Shown: positions 16,619 to 25,814, counted from the first letter of the stretch. The stretch: DNA of 64,000 nt from Paenibacillus azoreducens (GCF_021654775.1 NZ_AP025343.1:1517501-1581500); one strand, 5' to 3'. Notes: a model not told the origin generated them from the letters alone. Program-made: numbers and translations.

Positions 16619-17992
16619 AGTTCATCCCACACGTTTATCAGGACTATGCGAGAAAGCGGATCATAGATACGAATTTTATTGCCTTATTGCTGGAGATGGG
16701 CTTGGGTTAGCAAAACGGTAACTACTTTGACGGCCATAGACCAATTGCTGAATGACTACTTTGATGCTTGTAAAGTATTGGTGATTGCGCCGCTTCGAGT
16801 GGCGGAGGATACCTGGGCCCGCGAGATCGAGAAATGGGATCACCTTCATCACCTGCGAATCAGTAAGGTACTGGGGAGCGCCGCAACGCGCCGGAAAGCA
16901 TTGAAGGCCGATGCTGATATCTACGTGATCAACCGAGAAAATGTTGAATGGCTTGTCGGTGAGTACGGCAGCAAGTGGCCGTTTGATACGGTGGTGATCG
17001 ACGAACTCAGCAGCTTTAAGAACCCGCAGGCTAAACGGTTCCGGGCTCTCCGCCGGATCCGGCCGATGGTGAAACGAGTGATCGGTTTGACTGGGACACC
17101 GGCACCAAATAGCCTTATGGATCTCTGGGCACCCATGTATTTGATTGATCAGGGTGAGCGCCTGGGCAAGACAATAACCGGCTACAGGGACAAATATTTT
17201 AATCCTGGCGCCCGTAGCGGCCACATTGTCTACGAGTGGAAAGCCAAGAAAGAAGCCGAGGAAAGGGTGTATGAAGCCATATCGGATATTGCTGTCAGCA
17301 TGAAAGCCGAGGATTGGCTGGAGCTGCCTGAACGGATCGACCGGACCATTCCAGTGTCCTTGAGTCCGAAAGCCCAGGAGCAATATAAAAAGCTGGAAAA
17401 GGAGCTGCTGCTTCCCTTTCTGGATGCTGATGTCGTCGCCAGCACTGCGGCCGTTCTGAGCAACAAGTTGCTGCAGCTGGCAAGTGGTGCAGTGTACGAC
17501 GAGGACAAAGGCGTGAAGCTAATCCATGACGCCAAGCTGGATGCCTTGGAGGACGTGATTGAGGCGGCCAACGGCAAACCAGTGATGGTTTTCTATAATT
17601 TCAAACACAGTTTGTCCCGAATCCAAGAGCGATTCCCAAAAGCGCGGATCCTGCGGAAAGGCAAAGACGGGAATGAGGATATCAGGGCTTGGAACAATGA
17701 CGAAATTCCGCTGCTGCTGCTACATCCGAAGTCAGCCGGCCACGGCCTTAACCTCCAGGAGTCGAGCTGCCGGACGGTTGTCTGGTTTGATCAGATATGG
17801 AGCCTTGAAGAAGATCAACAGGCCAACGCCCGGGTTCATCGGCAGGGAGTACGACATAACATCGTGGTGATCCGGTTGGTAGCTGAGGGAACGATGGATG
17901 AGGACGCAGTGGCCGCACTGGAGCGTAAGGCTGCCGGACAAGATGCCTTGATGGAGGCAGTCAAAGCACGGATAGAAAGGATCAAGGGATGA
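16615..17992 (+). pseudogene. SNF2-family DEAD-like helicase, frameshifted at Walker A
   Basis: The gene starts at 16615 (MKFIPHVYQDYAR) in the usual overlap with VRR-NUC and reads to LLLEMGLG, where TAG stops it at 16708-16710. Removing four bases (16708-16711) restores GLGKTVTTLTAIDQLL, the expected Walker A. The rest is intact: VVIDELSSF (motif II), GLTGTPAPNSLMDLW (III), and QANARVHRQG (VI) near the C-terminus. About 459 aa when repaired. A TTG at 16679 could start the downstream part but would lack Walker A. Either a real inactivation or an assembly error. Confidence 0.88.
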
Positions 17993-18165
17993 AGACAACA
18001 AGCAATAATCAAAGGCCATTTAATTTACGTTTCAAGGTCTGCACTGAATGCCACAAACGTTATAGATTGGCCTATTTCCCTAAACATAAATGCGAGGTGA
18101 AGACGGATGACAAAAGCAGCGGCGCCCGCCGAGCAGATAGTGATCGAGCAGCTAAAACAGTATAG
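17989..18165 (+). CDS. Small zinc-finger-like protein overlapping the ArpU-like gene
   Basis: 58 aa starting at the ATG that overlaps the helicase stop. It contains CTECHKRYRLAYFPKHKC, a C-x2-C then H-x-C arrangement that could bind zinc. Its 3' third overlaps the next gene in another frame. The overlap and lack of a strong ribosome site keep confidence moderate. Confidence 0.5.
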   Translation: MKTTSNNQRPFNLRFKVCTECHKRYRLAYFPKHKCEVKTDDKSSGARRADSDRAAKTV

Positions 18166-18733
18166 GCAGATACAGGCGCGTATCAAAGTGTTATCATCCT
18201 ACAGTGTTGGGGCCGGAATTACGGTGTCCCGGCTAAATGAAGACGATCAGCTGCAGGAACTGCACGCCAGGCTGAGGAGGCTGCCAAGTTACATGTATCT
18301 GTCAGCTTACGAGCAAAAGCTGGAGCAGACCGCACATGCATATCTTGAACAGTATCCGGCAGGAGTAAGGGCGCAAAAGAGAGCCATTCCGCCGCGTGGA
18401 GTTGATGGAGAGGACAGCCAGCTGTTGCGGGAGATCCGAGGGAAGATCCAAAAAATCATCGTGGCACGAGGGTATGATGATAATTCCGATCAAATCGATA
18501 AGGTTCTGGACCGCCTGTCTGAGCTTCAGGACCTTCAGGCCGAAGTGGATCGGGTCGATTTTATTCTTTCATCGCTGGAAACTTACAAGCCTTATGTTGC
18601 TACACTGCTGAGATGGATATATGTAGAGGGGATGGAGCTTAAGGAGCTTACAGAAAAACTTGAGCTATCTGAAAGCACGGTCAGACGCCGAATCCGAGCA
18701 GCCGAAAGGGAATATATAAAGTTGGCGCGATAA
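18107..18733 (+). CDS. ArpU/sigma-70 region 4-like late transcription regulator
   Basis: 208 aa, mostly helical with coiled-coil character. The C-terminus is a sigma-70 region 4-type helix-turn-helix (MELKELTEKLELSESTVRRR at about 177-196). ArpU-like proteins sit at the end of early modules in siphovirus prophages and switch on late genes. It lies just before the late region, and a promoter with a LexA-like dyad follows. GCGAGGTGAAG precedes the ATG. Confidence 0.8.
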   Translation: MTKAAAPAEQIVIEQLKQYRQIQARIKVLSSYSVGAGITVSRLNEDDQLQELHARLRRLPSYMYLSAYEQKLEQTAHAYLEQYPAGVRAQKRAIPPRGVDGEDSQLLREIRGKIQKIIVARGYDDNSDQIDKVLDRLSELQDLQAEVDRVDFILSSLETYKPYVATLLRWIYVEGMELKELTEKLELSESTVRRRIRAAEREYIKLAR

Positions 18734-18770
18734 TGACAGTAAATTGACCAAAAATTGACCGTAAAATGAC

Positions 18771-18811
18771 AAACATATGTTCTTGTTTTTCGTGTCAACC
18801 CCTGTTAAAAT
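18771..18811 (+). promoter_or_regulatory. Late-region promoter with LexA-like dyad
   Basis: AAACATATGTTC (18771-18782) directly abuts a TTGTTT -35 (18783-18788). A 17-bp spacer leads to TAAAAT as -10 (18806-18811). The dyad shares the AACATATGTT core with three other sites in the window. The promoter would transcribe the phage tRNA region and perhaps the packaging genes. Short TTGACC/TTGACA repeats lie just upstream (18745-18770). Confidence 0.55.
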
Positions 18812-18830
18812 GATAGTATGCCAAAGATGT

Positions 18831-18880
18831 ATAGAGGCGGTCGTAAATAGTTTTCATAGCTGTTAGGCGGCCGCCTCTAT
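18831..18880 (+). other. 10-bp perfect inverted repeat in the late leader
   Basis: ATAGAGGCGG at 18831-18840 and CCGCCTCTAT at 18871-18880 could form a stem with a 30-nt loop. It lies about 20 nt downstream of the predicted promoter. No U-tract follows, so it is more likely an RNA leader structure or protein-binding site than a terminator. Confidence 0.5.
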
Positions 18881-18944
18881 CTTATCCCGCATCAATATGT
18901 AGATGGCAACTCATATGGTGCGGAGGTGGTACAGGCGGACGATG

Positions 18945-19050
18945 AGCCGCCGTCTTATATTGAATCCCCTCAGGGGTGGTACTGCGTCGGTTCAATTCCG
19001 ACTCAAGGAAAGAATGGGCATACCATCGGTGGTTCGAATCCACCGGGGGA
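18945..19050 (+). other. tRNA-like sequence with two T-arm motifs (degenerate)
   Basis: Two good T-arm sequences, GTCGGTTCAATTCCGAC near 18986 and GGTGGTTCGAATCCACC near 19029, follow each other within about 45 nt, but I could not fold matching acceptor, D and anticodon arms. They look like decayed or rearranged tRNA genes directly upstream of the phage tRNA-Pro. Confidence 0.4.
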
Positions 19051-19060
19051 CATATCTTTT

Positions 19061-19134
19061 TCCGGATGTAGTGCAGTGGCAGCATACTTGCCTTGGGAGC
19101 AAGTGGTCGCAGGTTCGAGTCCTGCCGTTCGGAT
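19061..19134 (+). tRNA. Prophage tRNA-Pro (TGG)
   Basis: Acceptor TCCGGAT pairs with GTTCGGA (two G-U pairs), anticodon stem CTTGC/GCAAG with loop CTTGGGA, and a T arm GCAGGTTCGAGTCCTGC. CCA is not encoded. It repeats the anticodon of the host tRNA-Pro at 2788 but differs in sequence. It lies at the early/late junction. Confidence 0.8.
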
Positions 19135-19166
19135 TATTCGAAACCTTTGTATCATCTCCTCTTTTT

Positions 19167-19196
19167 CGCCGTCTCGGATCGAGGCGGTATTTTTTA
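19167..19196 (+). terminator. Terminator after the phage tRNA
   Basis: CGCCGTCTC and GAGGCGG form an imperfect stem followed by TATTTTTTA. It ends the plus-strand tRNA transcript and overlaps the last codon of the convergent membrane-protein gene. Confidence 0.65.
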
Positions 19197-19817
19197 CTTT
19201 GAGCCTCTAACCCTTCTCTTCGGATGATTTCTTCGAACGGAATTTAAAGTTCTGTGAGGCTTAATAGTTTCTTGCTTGCCTTCTTCGATTAAGATGAGGA
19301 CTTTTTCTATGGCTAAAAGGTGTTTATTCATCGGCTCTTGTACATAGAGTTTAGAGGCGAAGTCAAAGAGAACAATTATTGCTATTGCAAACACTAGAAG
19401 GATGGTGACTGCAAATATAGATACCAATACGCCTGAAGGCAATATACTTGAGAATAACGCAAAACACGCAATTAATATTGAGAATAGCGGTACAAGACCC
19501 ATGGTTACATAGTTAACTAAATGATTGCTTTCTGTTTGTACTTGTGATTTTAATCGTATTTCAAAAGCAAGGTCTGATAGCTCTGCCCTTATAAAATTCG
19601 TTAAATAGTAATCTAACAGAGCTTGACTATCTCTTGATAATTGAAACCCTCCATTTTGCGTTGGTGACTGTATGTATACTTCTTTAAATTTTTTGTAGGG
19701 CTTATTCAACACCTTTTTAATCCAAAAAACTCTTGAATACAAAGGGAAACTTGAAGAAGCTACAATCAGTAATAAAGCTATGACAAGACTTATAATGGGT
19801 ACAATAAATTCTTTCAT
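19194..19817 (-). CDS. Antisense membrane protein (cargo candidate)
   Basis: 207 aa with an N-terminal membrane segment (residues about 5-27) and two close central segments (about 103-125 and 132-152), then a basic C-terminal tail. The loop between residues 28 and 100 is soluble and charged. It is encoded against the surrounding late genes, is AT-rich, and has its own GAGAGGTG ribosome site before the ATG at 19817. Prophage membrane proteins in this position often alter the host envelope or exclude other phages; that role is inference. No family recognised. Confidence 0.75.
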   Translation of the reverse strand: MKEFIVPIISLVIALLLIVASSSFPLYSRVFWIKKVLNKPYKKFKEVYIQSPTQNGGFQLSRDSQALLDYYLTNFIRAELSDLAFEIRLKSQVQTESNHLVNYVTMGLVPLFSILIACFALFSSILPSGVLVSIFAVTILLVFAIAIIVLFDFASKLYVQEPMNKHLLAIEKVLILIEEGKQETIKPHRTLNSVRRNHPKRRVRGSK

Positions 19818-19911
19818 GTGACACCTCTCAATAAAGATTTATGATATTAATAAAAACGTTTGAAATCTAAAATGGTTTCCATATTTTTCATTGCGAGAGG
19901 AGCTGAAGGCA

Positions 19912-20058
19912 TTGGATCTGGAAACTATTCAGAAAGCAATTGAAGCAGTTCAAAGATTTATGAAGCCGATCGTCGAGGCGTTTAACCGTTTACGGAATGC
20001 CTTTAAGCCTGGCTGTCGGAGCATCCGGCTATTATCAAGTTGCTACGAAGAGAGCTGA
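19912..20058 (+). CDS. 48-aa hypothetical protein (TTG start)
   Basis: Starts at TTG 19912 behind GAGAGGAGCTG. The sequence begins MDLETIQKAIEAVQRFMKPI and is mostly amphipathic helix with a Cys-containing tail. It lies between the antisense membrane gene and the packaging genes. No family recognised; supported by the ribosome site and coding character. Confidence 0.5.
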   Translation: MDLETIQKAIEAVQRFMKPIVEAFNRLRNAFKPGCRSIRLLSSCYEES

Positions 20059-20174
20059 CTAAACGTAACAGGGCTGAAGCCAGAACTCTTTTTCGGCCTG
20101 TATCGGTGGTGAAGGTGTATCGGAGCCAAGTTACATATCGGCCTGTTCGGCGGGTAGCACGTAGCAGGTGTTAA
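20040..20174 (+). CDS. Possible 44-aa basic protein
   Basis: An open frame starting TTG at 20040 and overlapping the previous small gene by 19 nt. It is very Arg-rich (RRELTKRNRAEARTLF). No clear ribosome site. It may be translationally coupled to the upstream gene or be spurious. Confidence 0.25.
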   Translation: MLRRELTKRNRAEARTLFRPVSVVKVYRSQVTYRPVRRVARSRC

Positions 20175-20226
20175 GGAGGGAAATACTTCCTGATGTCGAA
20201 TTGTGATGATAGGGAGGTGGGGAAGA

Positions 20227-20613
20227 TTGGATAGGGATCGAGGACTCGTTCTTGAGATAGTTCAGAAGTTCCAGTTCGATAAAAGACTCAAAAAGTATGC
20301 GAATGAACATTTTTTTCACAACAATAGTATTTTTGGAGGGATAAAATCAAAGGAAGATATTGAGAAATACGAAAATCATGTTCTATCGCGAATAGATCAA
20401 TATAAGAAACTATATCCTTTGGTTAGCGAAGACATAATAGATCTGGAACAGGCTATGGGGAAATTTGAAATAGCCGTTAAAAAGGCAATTCAATTATATG
20501 ATTCTGAGGCGTTTAGATATTCTTCAGAAGAACTTCAATCACTTATCGATAAAGTATTCGCTTATCACGATGAGGTTCAGAGTATCGCTCTTCGAAAAAT
20601 GATGCAAGATTGA
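20227..20613 (+). CDS. Hypothetical helical protein before the terminase
   Basis: 128 aa, strongly helical and charged, starting LDRDRGLVLEIVQKF, with a central NEHFFHNNSIFGGIKSKEDI segment. I chose the TTG start at 20227, preceded by GGGAGGTGGGG; an ATG upstream lies within that site. A terminator follows directly, so it ends a small transcription unit. No family recognised. Confidence 0.65.
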   Translation: MDRDRGLVLEIVQKFQFDKRLKKYANEHFFHNNSIFGGIKSKEDIEKYENHVLSRIDQYKKLYPLVSEDIIDLEQAMGKFEIAVKKAIQLYDSEAFRYSSEELQSLIDKVFAYHDEVQSIALRKMMQD

Positions 20614-20616
20614 ATT

Positions 20617-20646
20617 AAAGCACCCTAAGCGGTGCTTTTTTATTTT
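20617..20646 (+). terminator. Terminator before the packaging operon
   Basis: AAAGCACC and GGTGCTTT form a perfect stem with a short CTAAGC loop and a TTTTTTATTTT tail. Confidence 0.85.
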
Positions 20647-20668
20647 ACATAAAAGGAGCTGATTCACG

Positions 20669-21253
20669 ATGGCAGGAGGGCGGAAAAGTAAATACGAGTC
20701 ACACGTTAAACCCAAGCTTCTGCTGATCGAGGCGTGGGCGAGGGACGGGATCATTGACGAGGATATATCTAAAAAGTTAGGGATAGCATATTCGACATTT
20801 AAGCTATACAAAGAAAAGTATTCGGCCCTTTCGGCTGCCTTAAAAAGAGGTAAGGAGGTAGCTGACGTTGAAGTCGAGAACGCTTTGTTTAAACGTGCAA
20901 CCGGATATGAGTTTACAGAGAAAAAGTATGTATCGGCGGAAATGTCAGACGATGAATATACCATACAGCAGCAGATCGCCGTTAACAAATATAAATTGGA
21001 ACATCCAGAAGCAACTATGGTCGAGCTGCGCTCGGTTGAACTGGGTGTATCGAAATATAAAATGGTGCTGGTAGAGGAAAAGACAAAGGAAGTTTCTCCG
21101 GACGTCACAGCACAGATATTCTGGCTTAAGAATCGCCGTCCTAATAAGTGGCGCGATAAGCAAGAGATCGGCCACAGCGGAAGCGTGGACGTCAATAACC
21201 CGCTTCAAGGCCTTACGACCGATGAGCTCAGGAAGCTGATTCGCGATGGTTGA
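20669..21253 (+). CDS. Terminase small subunit
   Basis: 194 aa. The N-terminus is a DNA-recognition helix-turn-helix (DEDISKKLGIAYSTFKLYKE near 30-50). The middle is an oligomerisation region, and the C-terminus ends with VNNPLQGLTTDELRKLI, the usual terminase-contact tail. It would recognise the pac site in concatemers. AAAGGAGCTG precedes the ATG. It overlaps the large subunit gene by 8 nt. Confidence 0.9.
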   Translation: MAGGRKSKYESHVKPKLLLIEAWARDGIIDEDISKKLGIAYSTFKLYKEKYSALSAALKRGKEVADVEVENALFKRATGYEFTEKKYVSAEMSDDEYTIQQQIAVNKYKLEHPEATMVELRSVELGVSKYKMVLVEEKTKEVSPDVTAQIFWLKNRRPNKWRDKQEIGHSGSVDVNNPLQGLTTDELRKLIRDG

Positions 21254-22622
21254 TATGGAGACGATCAAGCGTTACGCCAAAATCGAGCTGGCGCGGCGTG
21301 AGTTTTTCGGATTCTGCCAAGCGCTGGCCCCGGACTTTTACAAGGACGATCGGCAGTATCTTATCGATCTGTGTAACGAAATGCAGGACTTCTATCAGTC
21401 GGATGATGATATCTTAGTCATCAACGAACCGCCACGGCATGGTAAGTCCAGGACAGCGTCTATGTTTGCTCAATGGGTATTCGGCCAGAATCCACAGGAA
21501 AAGGTTATGACTGGATCCTACAATGAGACGTTATCCACAACGTTTTCCAAAGCTGTTCGCAATGGGATCAGCACCGTAAAGGCCGATCCTGATGTTATCG
21601 TTTATAGCGATATTTTCCCGCAGGTTCGGATCAAGCAAGGTGACGGTGCCATGAACCTTTGGAGCCTGGAAGGTGGCTATAACAGCTATCTGGCTACGTC
21701 TCCAACGGGGACGGCAACAGGCTTCGGGGCTACAATCCTGATCATCGATGACCTGATCAAAAACGCCGAGGAAGCCAATAACGAGAGCGTGCTTGAGAAG
21801 CATTGGGATTGGTTTACAAATACAATGCTCTCCCGGTTGGAAGAGGGCGGCAAGATCATCATCATTATGACCAGGTGGGCAACTGGTGACCTTGCTGGCC
21901 GTGCGCTGGAGCATTTCAAAGAGGAACGTAAGAAGATCAGGCACCTGACCATGAAGGCGCTGCAGGATGACGGCACGATGCTATGCTCTGACATCCTTTC
22001 CCGCGAGTCTTATGACATGAAGGTGCGGGCTATGGGCGAGGACATCGCCAGCGCGAACTATCAGCAGATCCCGATCGATATCAAAGGTAAGCTGTACAGC
22101 AGCTTTAAGACGTATCAGGAGCTGCCTAAAGACTTCACCGGCATTTACTCTTATTGTGATACTGCAGACCAGGGCGATGATTATCTTTGCAATATCATCT
22201 GGGGCGTGTACCAAAAAGAGGCCTATGTTTTGGATGTTATTTATACCAAGCAACCGATGGAGATTACGGAGCCCGCAGTAGCGCAGGCTCTTTTTTCGTT
22301 TGAGGTAAATAAGGAGCGAATTGAATCTAACAGCGGTGGCCGGGCATTTGCACGGAACGTTAAGCGGATCCTGGAGAGTGAGTTGAACAGCAATCGGACA
22401 GATGTGAGCTGGTTCCATCAATCGAAAAATAAGATTGCCCGGATTACGTCAAATGCCACGTGGGTTATGAATCATATTTACTATCCGGCAAATTGGCGTG
22501 ACCGCTGGCCGGAGTATCACAAGGCCATGACGACATACCAGCGTGAAGGGCAGAACGCTCATGATGACGGGCCGGATGCTACGACTGGAGTAGCAGAAAC
22601 AATGTATCTGTTAGGGGGTTAG
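21246..22622 (+). CDS. Terminase large subunit
   Basis: 458 aa packaging motor. The ATPase domain has Walker A PPRHGKSR at about 62-69 and Walker B ILIIDDL near 164-170. The RNase H-like nuclease domain has acidic residues in SYCDTADQGDDYL (about 301-313) and near the end in DDGPDATTGVAE. It translocates DNA into the procapsid through the portal encoded 5 nt downstream. Homologous in type to the SPP1 gp2 group. Confidence 0.95.
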   Translation: MVDMETIKRYAKIELARREFFGFCQALAPDFYKDDRQYLIDLCNEMQDFYQSDDDILVINEPPRHGKSRTASMFAQWVFGQNPQEKVMTGSYNETLSTTFSKAVRNGISTVKADPDVIVYSDIFPQVRIKQGDGAMNLWSLEGGYNSYLATSPTGTATGFGATILIIDDLIKNAEEANNESVLEKHWDWFTNTMLSRLEEGGKIIIIMTRWATGDLAGRALEHFKEERKKIRHLTMKALQDDGTMLCSDILSRESYDMKVRAMGEDIASANYQQIPIDIKGKLYSSFKTYQELPKDFTGIYSYCDTADQGDDYLCNIIWGVYQKEAYVLDVIYTKQPMEITEPAVAQALFSFEVNKERIESNSGGRAFARNVKRILESELNSNRTDVSWFHQSKNKIARITSNATWVMNHIYYPANWRDRWPEYHKAMTTYQREGQNAHDDGPDATTGVAETMYLLGG

Positions 22623-22627
22623 AGTTT

Positions 22628-24145
22628 ATGGGTTTATGGATGGGGGTGAAAAATATGATTGCAAAGATGCTGCGGATCCAGCCAGCGCAGGATAATAAAA
22701 CGATAATCATCCGAGAGCCATTCAGTTATGAAACGAATGTGCTGCGGAATCGGTTGTGGTATCGTGGAGATCCATCAGAGCTGGATCAGTTTTATAAGCA
22801 ATCGGCAATGGATAGCGTGGGTAAGTCCCGCTTCTGGGCGGCGGTGCCTTCGGAGGATCTTTCCATTCGCAAGATTCATTCCGGATTGCCGGCCATGATC
22901 GTTGAACGCCTGGCCGACATCGTAATAGCTGACCTGGACGGCATCGATCTTGGTAAAAAAGAGCAAACGGAGCTTTGGGATGAAATCGCTCAGGACAACG
23001 ACTTTGATGAGCTCTTAGGGGATAGCATCACAGAGGCACTGGTTACAGGGGACGGGGCTTTCAAGATTACGATTGATACAAACGTGACTGAATACCCGAT
23101 CATCGAGTTTTATTCGGGTGATCAAGTCGACTATAAGCGGGAACGTGGCCGGCTGCAGGAGGTCTTGTTCTTCACGGATTACCGTTACAAGGATAAAGAC
23201 TACCGACTGGAAGAGAGCTATGGCTTCAACTATATTCGCAGCCGGCTCCTGAATGACCAAGGTAAAGAGGTACCGTTGGCAACCATTCCTGATACAGCAG
23301 AGCTTCAGCCCGAGATTACATTTGACGGTGATTTTATTATGGCGCTGCCGCTCATGTTCTTCAGATCGAAGAAGTGGCCGGGACGCGGCAAGTCGATCTT
23401 TGACAGCAAGGCGGACAGCTTTGACGCGCTCGACGAGGTGATCAGCCAATGGATTGACGCGATCCGTGCGGGCCGGGTGCAGAAGTATATTCCGGAGGAT
23501 CTGATTCCGAAGAATCCCAGAGATGGATCGTTGCTCAAACCAAACCCATTTGATAACCAGTTTATCAAGATTGGTAGTGTTATGGCTGAAGATGCCAAGG
23601 GACAGATTGATATGGTTCAGCCGCAGATCCTCTATGAGGCATTTGTCAGCTCCTATTCATCCGCTATCGATATGTGTTTGCAGGGGATCATAAGCCCCGC
23701 AACGCTCGGCATCGATCTGAAAAAGATGGACAACGCGGAGGCTCAGCGGGAAAAGGAAAAGGCCACTTTGTATACTCGCGGCAAGATCATTGAGCGACTG
23801 AACGAGGTCATTCCGGCATTGGTCGTAACCATTATGAAGGTGTTTGACACGATGAAGGGTACAGCAGCCGGCGAATACGAGGCGAGCGTAAGCTTCGGGG
23901 AATATGCCAGCCCATCCTTTGACAGCGTGGTGGAGACGGTCGGCAAGGCGAAGACATATGGCATCATGAGTATTGAGCAGGTCGTGGAAGGGCTATATGG
24001 CGATACCTGGACTAAGGAGCAGAAGGCCGAAGAGGTTGCCCGATTGAAGGCTGAGCAGGGCATGACCTCCATGGACGAGCCGCAGACTGGCGAGAAGGAT
24101 CCGCCACCAGGAGAGGATGACGACCCTGCAGGCGGTGAAGAGTAA
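22628..24145 (+). CDS. Portal protein, SPP1 gp6-like
   Basis: 505 aa. Typical features of SPP1-type portals include FYSGDQVDYKRERGRLQEVL, the WPGRGKSIFDSKADSFDALDE region near 255 and an acidic disordered tail (GEKDPPPGEDDDPAGGEE). It forms the dodecameric DNA channel at one capsid vertex. It follows the large terminase by 5 nt and its stop overlaps the start of the minor capsid gene by one base. Confidence 0.92.
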   Translation: MGLWMGVKNMIAKMLRIQPAQDNKTIIIREPFSYETNVLRNRLWYRGDPSELDQFYKQSAMDSVGKSRFWAAVPSEDLSIRKIHSGLPAMIVERLADIVIADLDGIDLGKKEQTELWDEIAQDNDFDELLGDSITEALVTGDGAFKITIDTNVTEYPIIEFYSGDQVDYKRERGRLQEVLFFTDYRYKDKDYRLEESYGFNYIRSRLLNDQGKEVPLATIPDTAELQPEITFDGDFIMALPLMFFRSKKWPGRGKSIFDSKADSFDALDEVISQWIDAIRAGRVQKYIPEDLIPKNPRDGSLLKPNPFDNQFIKIGSVMAEDAKGQIDMVQPQILYEAFVSSYSSAIDMCLQGIISPATLGIDLKKMDNAEAQREKEKATLYTRGKIIERLNEVIPALVVTIMKVFDTMKGTAAGEYEASVSFGEYASPSFDSVVETVGKAKTYGIMSIEQVVEGLYGDTWTKEQKAEEVARLKAEQGMTSMDEPQTGEKDPPPGEDDDPAGGEE

Positions 24146-25809
24146 TGGCCGACAAGGATCCTTATAGCCTGCGTGACGTATTTGAAGAGATGACGTTGAA
24201 TCTGATTGCTAGCATGAGACGGAATCTATCCCGTCATGAGCGTGAAGAGGATGATGTCGGTTTCCGCTTTGACCAGTGGCAGCTGGCTAAGCTTCGAAGC
24301 ATAAATAAGTTTAGGCGGGAGAATAAGAAGCTTATTGGAGATGCGGGTACGGCGGCTAATAAGATCATTGACGATGTGACCCAGCAGAGCTTTGTAGATG
24401 GCCAGAGTCGTTTCCAGCGTGCCTGGGATCGAATAGTGAATTTCGTGTTGAAGCCTTTTGGCCGCCAGCGCGCAGGAGTGGAGGCGGAAATCACCTTTCC
24501 GGAGGATTTCAAGGAGCAGCTTCCCCTGGATCCTACAGAGCCGAAGCCGAAGCGGGAAAAGGGTAAGAAGAGGTTGTCACCTACCAATCCTTTGCCCAAA
24601 GCGCCGCAGGAAACGGACTTTTTCGGGGTGAACGAGAAGAAGCTGCGCGCCCTACAGGACGCGGCCAAGAAGGATTTACACAAAGGTAGTGAAGCCGTCT
24701 TGCGTAAGATGGACGACGTATATCGGCAGGTCATCTTCAAGGCTGAAGCGCACATGACTTTAGGCGGTATGACGCTGGATCAAGCTATCGACAAAGCATC
24801 CAAGGATTTTCTTGAGCGAGGTATAGATGTTATAACGTTCGCGGATGGCCGCAAAATGACCATTCCCGCCTATGCTGAGATGGCGCTACGTACTGTCAGC
24901 CAACGGGCAACGTTTTTAGGCGAGGGTAAGAAGCGCGACGAATGGGGCGTCTACACCGTAGTAATGAGCAGTCACGATAACTGTTCTCCGTGGTGTTTAC
25001 CATTCCAGGGGACGGTCCTGATTGATGATGTTTACACGTCCATCAGTAAAGAACAAGCTGAGCAGCTTTCGCGGGACACTGGCTACTTGCTGCTGTCCTA
25101 CGCTATGCAGGAAGGCGCATTTCATCCGAATTGCCGGCATACACTTGCTACTTATTTTCCTGGAATTACCCGCCTTCCGGATCCGGTAGATGCTGCGCTT
25201 GCCTTGAAGCGGTACGATGCCGAGCAGCGGCAGCGATACCTTGAGCGCGGGATCCGTAAGTACAAACGCTTGGAAGTTGGTTCGATCGACGAGGCGAACC
25301 AAGCGAAGTACGGCGCTAAGGTATTGGAATGGCAGGATAAACTTAAGGCACATCTTGCAGTACATCCCGAACTCCGGCGCGATAGAAAGCGAGATCGCAT
25401 TGACGGCGAGGTTCCGGCGTCTGAACGTAAACAGCTATTGAAAAATGCCGAAGTAAATGCCAAGATTGAGGAAATAAGGAAGCATATCCAATCCGATCAG
25501 CAGCCGAAGCATTTGCATATGGGGCATCAGGGCAAGCATATCAAAGGGCATAATAATTACATCGAAGGCAAGAGCTATTTGACCATATCCGCGGATGAGG
25601 CGCAGGAGCTCGTCAACCGTTATGCAGGGACTGGGAGATTGAAGACAACAAAGAAAGGCGATTGGGATAATAAAGAACTGGTCGTTTCTGACCGAGTTGT
25701 CGGGGTAGCTTTGGATCAGCACACAGGTGAAGCCTTTGAAACGAAGGTGTTTAAAATCCATTATGGTAAAAAGGGCGTTCACATCGTACCAACGAAATGG
25801 GAGGAGTGA
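24145..25809 (+). CDS. Minor capsid/head morphogenesis protein with C-terminal toxin-50-like domain
   Basis: 554 aa. Residues about 1-340 match SPP1 gp7-like minor capsid proteins that bind the portal and enter the head, with the cysteine motif HDNCSPWC and the characteristic FHPNCRH at about 326-332. After a charged linker, residues about 450-554 (HLHMGHQGKHIKGHNNYIEG, then KSYLTISADEAQELV, then FKIHYGKKGVHIVPTKW) resemble polymorphic toxin type 50, a predicted nuclease toxin also seen on MuF-type proteins. The next small gene may be its partner. The toxin assignment comes from motif recall and should be tested. Confidence 0.88.
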   Translation: MADKDPYSLRDVFEEMTLNLIASMRRNLSRHEREEDDVGFRFDQWQLAKLRSINKFRRENKKLIGDAGTAANKIIDDVTQQSFVDGQSRFQRAWDRIVNFVLKPFGRQRAGVEAEITFPEDFKEQLPLDPTEPKPKREKGKKRLSPTNPLPKAPQETDFFGVNEKKLRALQDAAKKDLHKGSEAVLRKMDDVYRQVIFKAEAHMTLGGMTLDQAIDKASKDFLERGIDVITFADGRKMTIPAYAEMALRTVSQRATFLGEGKKRDEWGVYTVVMSSHDNCSPWCLPFQGTVLIDDVYTSISKEQAEQLSRDTGYLLLSYAMQEGAFHPNCRHTLATYFPGITRLPDPVDAALALKRYDAEQRQRYLERGIRKYKRLEVGSIDEANQAKYGAKVLEWQDKLKAHLAVHPELRRDRKRDRIDGEVPASERKQLLKNAEVNAKIEEIRKHIQSDQQPKHLHMGHQGKHIKGHNNYIEGKSYLTISADEAQELVNRYAGTGRLKTTKKGDWDNKELVVSDRVVGVALDQHTGEAFETKVFKIHYGKKGVHIVPTKWEE

Positions 25810-25814
25810 GAATC

